A stretch of DNA of 64,000 nucleotides from the NCBI RefSeq assembly GCF_900143025.1, contig NZ_FRCT01000013.1:31760-95759 (forward strand), read 5' to 3'. The DNA is from Ruminococcus flavefaciens. Its GTDB lineage: Bacteria > Bacillota > Clostridia > Oscillospirales > Ruminococcaceae. Each line of letters opens with the position of its first letter. Positions within the stretch are counted from its first letter, which is position 1. The translations under genes and the position numbers were made by a program. Below the pieces are notes generated by a model. That model was not told the origin of the DNA. It saw only the letters and a program-made list of their open reading frames with translations, and searched no databases. Of the stretch, positions 26,159 through 34,395 are shown in pieces.

Positions 26159-27472
26159 TTACGACTTATTCTTATTGAAGTACTGTCCTACAGCCTCACT
26201 TCCGCAGAGCAGGAAGAATACAACGATAGTGAGGATAAGGGATACAGCGTAAAGCGCAATTGCAAGCAAAGAGCTGCCCTTATGCTGGTTTATCATAAAC
26301 AGACCTGGGAAGACCTGAATTACGCCGAATACAAGGAAAACAAAAGAAGTAAGTGACTTTATTCCGCCTATACCTGTAAGGAGAAGGAGTGAGAGCAAAC
26401 CTGCTGCACCGGCTATATAGAGAGCGGAATTCTCGATTGCCTTGCTTATGCCGCTGAGACCGTCCTTATATTCCAGACCAAGCTGACCCGAGTAGAGCAG
26501 GAAGAATAAAACAGCTGCAATAACGCCAAGTGCAGCCAGTACAATAGTTATCTTGAAGCCCTTCTGAGCTTCTCTCTGGCGAGCTTCTTCTTTAAGTGCA
26601 AGCATCATCTGGAGACTTGCCTTTGAGTCCTTCTGTTCAGATGTAAGATGAGCGGAGCTTCTTGCCTGGGATTTAGCACGTTCAAGATCCTCGTCAACAT
26701 ACTTAGGCTGATACTTAGGCGGCTCGGGCTCGTCATCGAGTATAGGAGCAGCTACAGGAGCTTCGGGCTGCTTCGGAGGCTCCTCCTTTTTCGGAGGGGG
26801 AGTGTAATTGTCCTCATCGAGTACAGGTGCGCTTACCTGCACAGGCGGAGCAACTGCACCAAGCTGAGTTCTTCTCATGTCGATTATCTGCTGCTGCTTA
26901 TCAGCAGGAAGCGCATCAAAACGAGCTTTAAGGTCAGGTGTAAGACCTGAGATTATATCCTCGTCCGAAAGCACCAGCTTTTCGTGAGTATATGGTGCAT
27001 TGTCATCATCGAGCACAGGGGCTGCTACGCCTGTGGGAGCACCCTTCTTCTCATATGACTGACTGTATGACGTATCATCGTCAAGCACGGGAGCGGTAAC
27101 ACCTGTAGGAGCACCCCTTCTCTCGTAGGACTGACCGTATGACATATTGTCGTCGAGTACGGGAGCTGAGATACCTGCCTGAGCATCTGTTCTGTTATCT
27201 GCCTGACCGTAGCCCATACTGTCATCAAGCACAGGAGCTGATATGCCCGTTGGTGCGCCTTTGCGGGCACTGTCTGAAACAAAGCTGTCCATATCATCAA
27301 GCACAGGAGCGGCTACTCCTGTAGGGCCGTCCTTTTTTGATGACGGAGCTGCATATCCGAAATCATCGAGTACAGGAGCAGTAACGCCTGTAGGTCCTTC
27401 TTTTCTGGAAGCCTCGGGAGTATAGTTTATCTCCTCGGGGAGTCCTCCAATTGGATTGTTTTCATCGTACAT
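26159..27472 (-). CDS. Membrane protein with APVLDD tandem repeats, function unknown
   Basis: About 437 residues. The cytoplasmic N-terminal half carries six tandem units of 22-24 residues, each with a core like GPTGVTAPVLDD or GAPTGISAPVLDD, then two outlying copies (VSAPVLDE, VAAPILDD). A short helical segment starting DIISGLTPDLKARFDALPAD separates them. A Pro/Lys/Glu region follows, then four hydrophobic helices (about 310-430). I start at the ATG at 27472, with GAGGTG seven bases upstream. It follows the transglutaminase-dockerin gene by 14 bases. I do not recognise the family. The repeats look like short linear binding motifs. Confidence 0.85.
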   Translation of the reverse strand: MYDENNPIGGLPEEINYTPEASRKEGPTGVTAPVLDDFGYAAPSSKKDGPTGVAAPVLDDMDSFVSDSARKGAPTGISAPVLDDSMGYGQADNRTDAQAGISAPVLDDNMSYGQSYERRGAPTGVTAPVLDDDTSYSQSYEKKGAPTGVAAPVLDDDNAPYTHEKLVLSDEDIISGLTPDLKARFDALPADKQQQIIDMRRTQLGAVAPPVQVSAPVLDEDNYTPPPKKEEPPKQPEAPVAAPILDDEPEPPKYQPKYVDEDLERAKSQARSSAHLTSEQKDSKASLQMMLALKEEARQREAQKGFKITIVLAALGVIAAVLFFLLYSGQLGLEYKDGLSGISKAIENSALYIAGAAGLLSLLLLTGIGGIKSLTSFVFLVFGVIQVFPGLFMINQHKGSSLLAIALYAVSLILTIVVFFLLCGSEAVGQYFNKNKS

Positions 27473-27486
27473 GATCAACACCTCGT

Positions 27487-28686
27487 TTAATGAGAATTTA
27501 AAAATTCTGAAATATCTATATCCTTGCCGTTTGAAACTGTGGAATAATAAGCCAGTACTAATGAAGCGTCAACGGAGTCTATAAGGTTATCGCCGTTAAG
27601 ATCGGCAAATTTTTTCTGCTCCGAGTTGAAAACGCGGCTTCCGTTTCCTGAGATGCGGGCATATTCCGCAAGTATCATAGAAGCGTCAACAGCATCTATA
27701 TGCTTATCGCCGTTAAGATCGCCCAGAGAATATGTGGGCGGCTTGTATTCGTACTGAGAGATAGGGTATGTATTCCGGAATGTCTCAGAATTATAGTCGG
27801 GGAAGGACAGACCGTTGTCATTGCGCGGGATATGTGTAATGTTAGGGCTTACAGAGTCGAAATCGTCAGAGCCCTTCATAAAATACAGGAAATAATGTCC
27901 GTTGTATCTCAGATCCCATGTAGGGTCAAGGAGATAGTATTTACCCTCCAGCTTTGCAATGAGCCAAACATGGTTGCCGTCGGGATTTTCTCCGCTGATA
28001 TCATGGGAGATGCCTGCGATTATACGGCAGGGTATGCCCGAATCGTTCAGCATCTTGTACATGAGCTGTGCAATGCCCTGACAAACTGCGTGACCGTATA
28101 TTACAGCGTTGTAGGCAGAATAAATATACTGGTTTTTCATTTCGTTTGAAGGGGAGTAGGATACCTTTTCGGTAACGTATTTATATATTGCCCGTATCTT
28201 TTCATAGTCGGATTTTTGTTCGAGAGTAAGAGTAGAAAGCACCTGCTCCACCTTATCGTCAAGCATTGCCTCCTCCTCGGGAGTGGTATAGTATTCGACC
28301 TGATATGTCAAAGGGCAGGGATTTTGCGTTCCTATAGTACAATGGTACTTCTTTACGGCAAAACGCAGATAATCTCCCTCATTGCCGTTGCCTGTTTCTT
28401 CAAAAGCCTTGTATATCAGTGACTGTGAAAGTGCCTCTGCTTCGGCTGTTGCCGTTGCCTTGTCGGAGGAAAACTTTATATTATCCACCTTTACCGTGAA
28501 CTCGGCAGAACGTGCCTTGAGATATTCGCGTGCCTGCGCAGCTGCCTCGTCCATAGATGACGAAACATTTTCCGAGACTATCTGCGGAAATGTCGCCGTT
28601 GCAGCCGAAGCTGACGCAGGTATCATGCTGCCTGCAAGTACAACAAGTGAAGATACAGCAGCCAGTATTTTCATTGGTAACTTCAT
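27487..28686 (-). CDS. Secreted transglutaminase-like protein with dockerin
   Basis: About 399 residues. Signal peptide (about 1-30, ending ASASA), a transglutaminase/protease-like core (about 140-275), and a C-terminal dockerin (about 320-395). The catalytic triad is visible: Cys in GHAVCQGIAQ (about 201), His in DGNHVWLI (about 237) and Asp in YLLDPTWD (about 254). The dockerin loops are DLNGDKHIDAVDAS and DLNGDNLIDSVDAS. The product should be carried on the cellulosome and cleave or cross-link proteins. The start at 28686 follows GGAGGTG. A divergent paralogue lies 25 bases upstream in the same operon. Confidence 0.92.
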   Translation of the reverse strand: MKLPMKILAAVSSLVVLAGSMIPASASAATATFPQIVSENVSSSMDEAAAQAREYLKARSAEFTVKVDNIKFSSDKATATAEAEALSQSLIYKAFEETGNGNEGDYLRFAVKKYHCTIGTQNPCPLTYQVEYYTTPEEEAMLDDKVEQVLSTLTLEQKSDYEKIRAIYKYVTEKVSYSPSNEMKNQYIYSAYNAVIYGHAVCQGIAQLMYKMLNDSGIPCRIIAGISHDISGENPDGNHVWLIAKLEGKYYLLDPTWDLRYNGHYFLYFMKGSDDFDSVSPNITHIPRNDNGLSFPDYNSETFRNTYPISQYEYKPPTYSLGDLNGDKHIDAVDASMILAEYARISGNGSRVFNSEQKKFADLNGDNLIDSVDASLVLAYYSTVSNGKDIDISEFLNSH

Positions 28687-28711
28687 AGTACACCTCCTCT
28701 GCAAAGGAAGA

Positions 28712-29917
28712 TCACTTCTTCTTGCTTACGAAGTCGCTGAGGGAAGTGCTGTCGGACTTCGTTGACTTATATGCATAGTAGGAGAGGATAACAGATGCAT
28801 CAACAGAGTCTATGCGTCCGTTTTTGTCCATATCTGCGGCAGTTTTCTGACCTGCCGAGAATATTCCGCACTTGTCGGAGGTAGAAAGTCTTGCGTATTC
28901 CGCAAGCATCATTGAAGCGTCAACAGAGTCTATAAGACCGTCGTCGCTTACATCACCGAATTCAAACTTCTTATCATAAGAATACAGTGCTACACCGTTT
29001 TGTGCAGCCATCTCGCTTATGGTCATATTCATCTTTTCAGCAGCTTGCTTATATGCTGATGAGCCGTCGAAATCGCTGTCGAAATCGTTCATGCCTTTCA
29101 GCAGGAACTTGTTTTTTCCGTCCTCTAAAAGGAAATCCGATACAGGATCGCATAAGTAGTAAGTGCCGTCAACGCATACTGATGCAATGATATGAGAGCC
29201 GAGCTTGCCTGTCAGATCAACACTTGTAAAAAATGCATTTGATTCAATGCCGATCTCGGCAAGAACGCGGATAAACAACTGTAAAAAGCCGATCGAGTTT
29301 GCTTTTTTGTTTGTCAGTACCGAATAGGCTGAGAAAAGAGAAGTGTCGGTTTTATCTTCTGTTAAATCAGCGTATTTCATAAACTGTACAAAGTAAGCGT
29401 AGCCCTTAGCGATATTTTCTGCATCAGGCTTCTCCTTGTAATTATCTCCCAATATAACGTTCATACCTTTGATGAGGGTATTTATCTGAGTGTCAAGCTT
29501 TTCTTCCTGATCGAGTGTGGTCATATAAGAGAGCTCGAAATCTATACTTAATATATCGTCCTCAACATTTGTCGAGAGAAGAATTTTGTGGATACTCAGA
29601 AAAAGATAGCTGCCTTCCTTTGGATTGCCTGTGTATTCGAATATCTTTTTTATGAGCATATCTGTATATTCTTTTGAATCGTTCACGCTTATGCCTTTTA
29701 TTGCTACAGAGAAGCTCTCGGTTCTCTGTCTCATCTGGCTGCGGATATATTTAAGCATTTCCGCCTCTGAAGTATAGGTCGGTATTTTTACTGTATCACC
29801 GGCTGTAACAACAGTATCTGACGGTATATTAGTAAAAGCTGCGTTTACAGGTGCAACTGAGCATACAGCAAGAGAAGCCGTAAGAGCTGCGGCGATGATC
29901 TTTGTTAAAGCTTTCAT
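28712..29917 (-). CDS. Secreted dockerin protein with inactive transglutaminase fold
   Basis: A 401-residue paralogue of the next gene with a signal peptide (ending near VNAAF), a transglutaminase-like core and a dockerin (loops DVSDDGLIDSVDAS and DMDKNGRIDSVDAS). Aligned over SAY..(G)..QL, the nucleophile Cys is replaced by Ser (KKANSIGFLQ versus GHAVCQGIAQ). The His and Asp positions remain (GSHIIASV, YYLCDP). It is therefore probably not a thiol enzyme and may bind peptide or be structural. The start follows GGGGGATAAG. It lies about 65 bases after purA and shares its strand. Confidence 0.88.
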   Translation of the reverse strand: MKALTKIIAAALTASLAVCSVAPVNAAFTNIPSDTVVTAGDTVKIPTYTSEAEMLKYIRSQMRQRTESFSVAIKGISVNDSKEYTDMLIKKIFEYTGNPKEGSYLFLSIHKILLSTNVEDDILSIDFELSYMTTLDQEEKLDTQINTLIKGMNVILGDNYKEKPDAENIAKGYAYFVQFMKYADLTEDKTDTSLFSAYSVLTNKKANSIGFLQLFIRVLAEIGIESNAFFTSVDLTGKLGSHIIASVCVDGTYYLCDPVSDFLLEDGKNKFLLKGMNDFDSDFDGSSAYKQAAEKMNMTISEMAAQNGVALYSYDKKFEFGDVSDDGLIDSVDASMMLAEYARLSTSDKCGIFSAGQKTAADMDKNGRIDSVDASVILSYYAYKSTKSDSTSLSDFVSKKK

Positions 29918-29950
29918 AGTTGCTTATCCCCCTATGTCCGTATATTAGAA

Positions 29951-29968
29951 CAGCCGCCGAAGCGGCTG
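29951..29968 (-). terminator. Weak terminator or processing hairpin after purA
   Basis: CAGCCGC and GCGGCTG pair over a four-base loop; on the minus strand the stem is followed only by TTCTAATAT. Termination may be partial, allowing read-through from purA into the dockerin genes. Confidence 0.5.
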
Positions 29969-29982
29969 AACTGAGTATTTAC

Positions 29983-31260
29983 TTATCTTTCCAGTATCTG
30001 TGATCTGTCAGGACCGATACCTACCATGCTTACGTGGCAGCCTACCAGCTCTTCAAGACGAGCTATATAGCTCTTGCAGTTTGCAGGGAGCTCATCGAAG
30101 CTCTTGCACTTTGAGATATCCTCTGTAAATCCGGGGAATTCCTCGTAGATAGGCTGACAGCCTTCGAGCTCCTCAAGTGTTGGCGGGAACTCCTTGATAA
30201 CGCTTCCGTCGGGCTTCTTGTAAGCTACGCACATTTTAAGTGTGTCGATATTTGCGAGAGTATCCAGCTTGTTGATAGCAAGGCTGTCAAGGCCGTTTAC
30301 TCTTACAGAGTGGCGGACGATAACTGCATCGAACCAGCCTGTTCTTCTTGGTCTGCCAGTTGTAGTACCGAACTCGCCGCCTACGTTTCTGATCTGATCG
30401 CCTGTAGCGTCGTCAAGCTCTGTCGGGAAAGGTCCCTTGCCTACACGGGTAGTATAAGCCTTTGCAACACCGATGATGTTTGTGATTACCTTAGGACCAA
30501 CGCCTGTACCTACGCATACACCTGCTGAAAGCGGGTGTGATGAAGTAACGTAAGGGTATGTACCGAAGTCGATATCGAGGAGAGTAGCCTGTGCGCCCTC
30601 GAACATGATAGTTTTTCCAGCCTTGTGAGCCTCGAATGTGAGAACAGAAACATCGTCCATGTATGGGAGGAGTCTCTTTCCGTACTCTGTATACTCCTTT
30701 GTAACAGCGTCAAGATCGAAAGCCTCGCCGCCGTATACCTTAGTGATTATCTCATTTTTGAGCTTGCCTGTTGACTGTATCTTCTCAGCAAGCACCTCTG
30801 GGTGAACGAGATCGTACATACGTATGCCGCATCTCTCGTATTTATCCATATATGTAGGTCCGATACCTCTCTTTGTAGTACCGATGTCCTTGCCGCCGCG
30901 GAAAGCTTCGGAAAGACCGTCAAGAGCGATATGCCACGGCATAACGATCTGAGCACGGGGGTCTACCTTGAGGTGACCGATAGTCTTTATACCTCTCGAC
31001 TCGAGATTGTCGAGTTCACCGATGAAGTCCTTAGGATCAAGAACTACACCTGCACCGATAAGATTGAGAGCATTTGGGTAAAGGATACCCGATGGTACAA
31101 GGTGAAGCTTATATACTTCGCCGTTATTTACAACAGTGTGTCCTGCGTTGTTTCCGCCCTGTGAGCGAACTACAACATCTGCGCGGGAAGCAAGGATATC
31201 AATGATCTTACCCTTTCCTTCGTCTCCCCACTGAGTTCCGACAACGATATTTGCAGGCAT
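29983..31260 (-). CDS. purA: Adenylosuccinate synthetase
   Basis: Joins IMP and aspartate with GTP, the first committed step to AMP. About 425 residues from the ATG at 31260, which has AGAGGAAA upstream. The N-terminus is VVGTQWGDEGKGKIIDILA (GTP loop). Further signatures are GGNNAGHTVV, GTTKRGIGPTYMDKYER, AQATLLDIDFGTYPYVTSS and TGRPRRTGWFD. It has its own promoter. Confidence 0.97.
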   Translation of the reverse strand: MPANIVVGTQWGDEGKGKIIDILASRADVVVRSQGGNNAGHTVVNNGEVYKLHLVPSGILYPNALNLIGAGVVLDPKDFIGELDNLESRGIKTIGHLKVDPRAQIVMPWHIALDGLSEAFRGGKDIGTTKRGIGPTYMDKYERCGIRMYDLVHPEVLAEKIQSTGKLKNEIITKVYGGEAFDLDAVTKEYTEYGKRLLPYMDDVSVLTFEAHKAGKTIMFEGAQATLLDIDFGTYPYVTSSHPLSAGVCVGTGVGPKVITNIIGVAKAYTTRVGKGPFPTELDDATGDQIRNVGGEFGTTTGRPRRTGWFDAVIVRHSVRVNGLDSLAINKLDTLANIDTLKMCVAYKKPDGSVIKEFPPTLEELEGCQPIYEEFPGFTEDISKCKSFDELPANCKSYIARLEELVGCHVSMVGIGPDRSQILER

Positions 31261-31332
31261 TTGTTTTCCTCTTTTCATAATAATTATTTGTGCAGACAGT
31301 TCTGCATCTGTCTAAATGCACGCTTACAATTA

Positions 31333-31361
31333 ATTATATCACATTCTTTTGCAAAAAGCAA
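31333..31361 (-). promoter_or_regulatory. Sigma-A promoter of purA
   Basis: On the minus strand TTGCTT (31361-31356), 17 bases, TATAAT (31338-31333). It lies about 70 bases before the start codon. I see no purine riboswitch in the leader. Confidence 0.75.
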
Positions 31362-31432
31362 CAGTGCAAGTGAAAGAAATATCAATACCGCAAAAAATGA
31401 TATTTTTGCAATTTTACAAAAAAACGCCTGTA

Positions 31433-31465
31433 CCGAAAAGGAAAGGGCGCACCAGAGTGCGCCCT
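31433..31465 (-). terminator. Terminator of the diguanylate cyclase gene
   Basis: AGGGCGCAC and GTGCGCCCT form a 9-bp stem with a four-base loop. On the minus strand TTTCCTTTTC follows. Confidence 0.8.
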
Positions 31466-31470
31466 GCGGT

Positions 31471-32850
31471 TTACAGACTGTTTTTGCTCTGATAGTAGAG
31501 CTCCTTGTTATGTTTCATATTCTTTCTTGCTTCGATGAATACATGACGGTAATTTTCATGGGCTTCGGGAGTATAGGTGGTATAACCCTTTGCGATGCCG
31601 AGGATATGCTCTGACTTGTCGGAGTCGTTGAACTTCTTTATTTCCTCGTCGAATTGCTCAAAGAGGAGTCCCATCTGTGCGTGATTGGTGTTTTCCATTA
31701 TGGCAATGAATTCATCACCTGCAACACGGAATACGTTTTCCTTGCCGAATACGTTTTTCAGTATTTTTCCCGAATTGTACATGAGCACATCGCCTGCTTC
31801 AAAGCCGTAATGAGCGTTTATGCTTTCAAGGCCGTTAAGGTCGAAGAAAGCGACAGAGAAGATATGGCCATCTATATCGAGTTTTTCATCGAGAGCCTTG
31901 ATAGTCTTTTTGTATGCGGCTTTGTTGTAGGTGTTTGTAAGCTCATCGTTGTACATATTTGAGTCGATGAAATTCACGTACTTATCAAGCTTTTTGCAGA
32001 CGGACTGAAGGCTTGACGACAGCTCATTGTACTCATTTCTTACGGACTGATTTTCTTTTTCTCCTTCAGCCAGAGTTTTTAGCAGACCGCTCTCGCTTTC
32101 AGGCAGAAAATCCAGCTTCTTTATGGAGGTGCTCATTATGCTGTCATTGAGCCTCTGCGTAGCGATATCAAGTCTGTCAATATCCTTTAGCATAGACTCG
32201 AAACGTTTTCTGTTCTGTGACATGATGATGAACGAGAGAACGATACCTACTGTAAGGGCCGACGCAAGGATAATAATAGAGATTACCCTGTTATTATTGA
32301 GCTTTCCCTCGTACCAGTTTGCATTGAAATCTACTCCGACGATTCCTGCTACATTGCCCTGAGAATCGAAAACAGGACTGTAAGCGGAATAAAAACGTCC
32401 CCATTCGTCAGTATAAGCCTTCTTATCAACATCGGGAATACCGTTCGCTGCGTTTCTGAGAGCTTCGGTAGAGACTATTGGAGAACCAAATTCACCCGGA
32501 TCTTCAACGGCAGGATCAATAGTAAATGTAAATGAACCGTCGTCCATTTGCCTGATACCATAGATATAATCCAGATTTATATTATCCTGAAAGGCACGTA
32601 GAGTTTCGAGAGCCTTATTATATGGCTCAGAGCCTTCGTCCTCTTTTTGCAGCAGTTTTATTTCATCACCGTTAAGCATATAAGCCGCAGTATTTGCAAT
32701 ATCGAGCATACGCTGTTCTATCTGCTCGCGCAGATTTTTCTTGGCGATCATTGATAGCGACATAGCCATGATCGCATTTGTAAGCAAAAGCAATATAAGA
32801 GCTAAAATGAAATTACGTTTGCTGCTTTTGATTCTTTTATCATCTTTCAT
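31471..32850 (-). CDS. Membrane diguanylate cyclase with extracellular sensor
   Basis: 459 residues. Membrane helix at about 13-35, a Cache-like extracellular sensor (about 40-185, including GVDFNANWYEG), a second helix (about 190-210), a short coiled linker, and a C-terminal GGDEF domain (about 300-455). The active-site loop reads VAGDEF, an AGDEF variant that retains the catalytic acidic pair. DELTNTYNKAAYKK and SVAFFDLNGLESINAHYG are the expected neighbouring motifs. It probably makes cyclic di-GMP in response to an external ligand. It is monocistronic. Confidence 0.9.
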   Translation of the reverse strand: MKDDKRIKSSKRNFILALILLLLTNAIMAMSLSMIAKKNLREQIEQRMLDIANTAAYMLNGDEIKLLQKEDEGSEPYNKALETLRAFQDNINLDYIYGIRQMDDGSFTFTIDPAVEDPGEFGSPIVSTEALRNAANGIPDVDKKAYTDEWGRFYSAYSPVFDSQGNVAGIVGVDFNANWYEGKLNNNRVISIIILASALTVGIVLSFIIMSQNRKRFESMLKDIDRLDIATQRLNDSIMSTSIKKLDFLPESESGLLKTLAEGEKENQSVRNEYNELSSSLQSVCKKLDKYVNFIDSNMYNDELTNTYNKAAYKKTIKALDEKLDIDGHIFSVAFFDLNGLESINAHYGFEAGDVLMYNSGKILKNVFGKENVFRVAGDEFIAIMENTNHAQMGLLFEQFDEEIKKFNDSDKSEHILGIAKGYTTYTPEAHENYRHVFIEARKNMKHNKELYYQSKNSL

Positions 32851-32908
32851 AAAAAACGTCCCCCCGGTTATTGCCTATATATTAAAACTATATACACATA
32901 TATATGAT

Positions 32909-32937
32909 ATTATATCATTTAATTGATGTGATGTCAA
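32909..32937 (-). promoter_or_regulatory. Consensus sigma-A promoter of the diguanylate cyclase gene
   Basis: On the minus strand perfect TTGACA (32937-32932) and TATAAT (32914-32909) with a 17-base spacer, about 50 bases before the start codon, which has a GGGGGGA ribosome site. Confidence 0.88.
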
Positions 32938-33009
32938 TAAAAGACAAATATATAACTTGCACAAAATCTGCGGCATTTTTTATACATTGATAACATAAGC
33001 TCTGTATTT

Positions 33010-33044
33010 CGGAAAAAGAAAACGGGCGTACTGCGTACACCCGT
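33010..33044 (-). terminator. Terminator of the MBL-fold lipoprotein gene
   Basis: ACGGGTGTAC and GTACGCCCGT pair (one mismatch) over a three-base loop. On the minus strand TTTTCTTTTTCC follows. Confidence 0.85.
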
Positions 33045-33051
33045 CAGGCAT

Positions 33052-33891
33052 TTATCTTTCGGTTTCAAATGTTATTTTTGCGCCGTCGCTTGTAGCGGTT
33101 ATATCGCCGTTAAAGCAGGTAGCGTAGGATTTTATATTCATTCCTGCGATCAGATCCTGCATTTTGCCTGAAAACTCAGTACTCGATGAGCAGGTGACTG
33201 CGTATTTTGGCTTTACCTTTTTCAGAAAATCCCCCAGATTATCCAGCTTTCTGCCGTGGTAGGGGACTTTCAGCAGAGTACATTTGCCTATATCCATTAT
33301 CTCGTCAAGTCTCTGTTCCATAGCGTCGCCTGTGAAAAGCAGGGTATTCTTGTGATGTACAGCCTTTGTGACCAGCGAGAAATCGTTCTCGTCGTCATCG
33401 CCGTAGTAGTCCTTTTTGGAGACATATACGGTATATTGCACATCGTCAAGAGTAAATGTAAGGTCGCTTGTAAGCTTCTGCGGCTGGATATTCAGTTCGT
33501 TTATGGTCTTGACGTATTTCTTGTATTCATCGTTATTGCCTTCATAGTTTGGAGTAATAAGGTTCTTGATCTCGAAATTGTTGAGGACCTTAGGTGCGCC
33601 GCCCACATGATCCTGATCGAAGTGGGTTATGATAAGGTAATCTATGGTAGTTCTGCCGCTTTCGTTAAGGAGATTGGCTATCTTTTTGCCGTCGCCCTTT
33701 TCGCCGCAGTCGATAACGACTGTACCCGTTTCGGACTGTATTACTATAGCATCAGCCTTGCCTGCTTCAAGGAAGGTGACCTTCATTTCCTTTGCGTCGG
33801 CAGGAGGTTCGTTATTTGAGCATGAAAACAGCGATAATGCTGCTATCACAGTTGCAGCCGCAGCGGCTGCCAGTTTTTTTATCCTGAACAT
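33052..33891 (-). CDS. Lipoprotein with ComEC-type metallo-beta-lactamase domain
   Basis: 279 residues. A signal ending in the lipobox LFSCSNN (Cys about 24) should anchor it outside the membrane. The rest is an MBL fold: FLEAGKADAIVIQS, VVIDCGEKGDGKKI, the metal motif THFDQDHVGGA, LLFTGDA and LKVPYHG. These resemble the C-terminal nuclease-like domain of ComEC and its free-standing relatives. It may be an extracellular nuclease or phosphodiesterase. Activity is not proven. Two TGTATACT words upstream may be promoter elements. Confidence 0.85.
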   Translation of the reverse strand: MFRIKKLAAAAAATVIAALSLFSCSNNEPPADAKEMKVTFLEAGKADAIVIQSETGTVVIDCGEKGDGKKIANLLNESGRTTIDYLIITHFDQDHVGGAPKVLNNFEIKNLITPNYEGNNDEYKKYVKTINELNIQPQKLTSDLTFTLDDVQYTVYVSKKDYYGDDDENDFSLVTKAVHHKNTLLFTGDAMEQRLDEIMDIGKCTLLKVPYHGRKLDNLGDFLKKVKPKYAVTCSSSTEFSGKMQDLIAGMNIKSYATCFNGDITATSDGAKITFETER

Positions 33892-33990
33892 ATTGATTTC
33901 CCCTTTCTCTGAGAGTATACACTTTCATACATTACAGTATACATGGGGATACTTAAAATAACCTTAAAATGTGCAGAAGAGCATTGCTTT

Positions 33991-34212
33991 TTACGCAGTT
34001 AAGGCGTTTCTGCTTATATCGTTCTTGTTATAGTAAGTGCCGAATACAGGATTTCCAAAATCGCGCTTACAGCCCTTGAAAAAAGCACCGCTGCTGAATT
34101 CCTCGGAATAAAGCTCGGTATAATTCACAGAAAACTCAATGAGCGCAAGCACGCCCCATATTCCAATAACTACGGCAATTCCTATAAGCAGCTTTTTTAT
34201 GCTTTTTCTCAT
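33991..34212 (-). CDS. Small single-span membrane protein, unknown
   Basis: About 73 residues from the ATG at 34212, which lies after GGAAGAAGGAT. One hydrophobic helix (IKKLLIGIAVVIGIWGVLAL, about 5-24) is followed by a short extracellular tail containing FGNPVFGTYYNKNDI. A longer frame from 34305 lacks a ribosome site. I do not recognise the family. It lies between the MBL lipoprotein and the divergent miaB, about 100 bases upstream of the lipoprotein gene on the same strand. Confidence 0.6.
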   Translation of the reverse strand: MRKSIKKLLIGIAVVIGIWGVLALIEFSVNYTELYSEEFSSGAFFKGCKRDFGNPVFGTYYNKNDISRNALTA

Positions 34213-34326
34213 ATCCTTCTTCCTTTCATCGGGTTTCTGACGGTAATACACCTCAAAGTCGGAAAAGGTTTTATTTTTTGGGGGGATTTTTGCTCCCAAA
34301 AACATAAAGACCGCAATTATCGGTAC

Positions 34327-34355
34327 TTGAAATCTCCTCTTTTATATGGTATAAT
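34327..34355 (+). promoter_or_regulatory. Sigma-A promoter of the miaB operon
   Basis: TTGAAA (34327-34332), 17 bases, TATAAT (34350-34355). It excludes upstream ATG candidates for miaB and drives the tRNA-modification and mismatch-repair cluster. Confidence 0.82.
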
Positions 34356-34395
34356 AATTTATTACAGGATTTTTTCAGAAGGCGAGGTACTGCAA

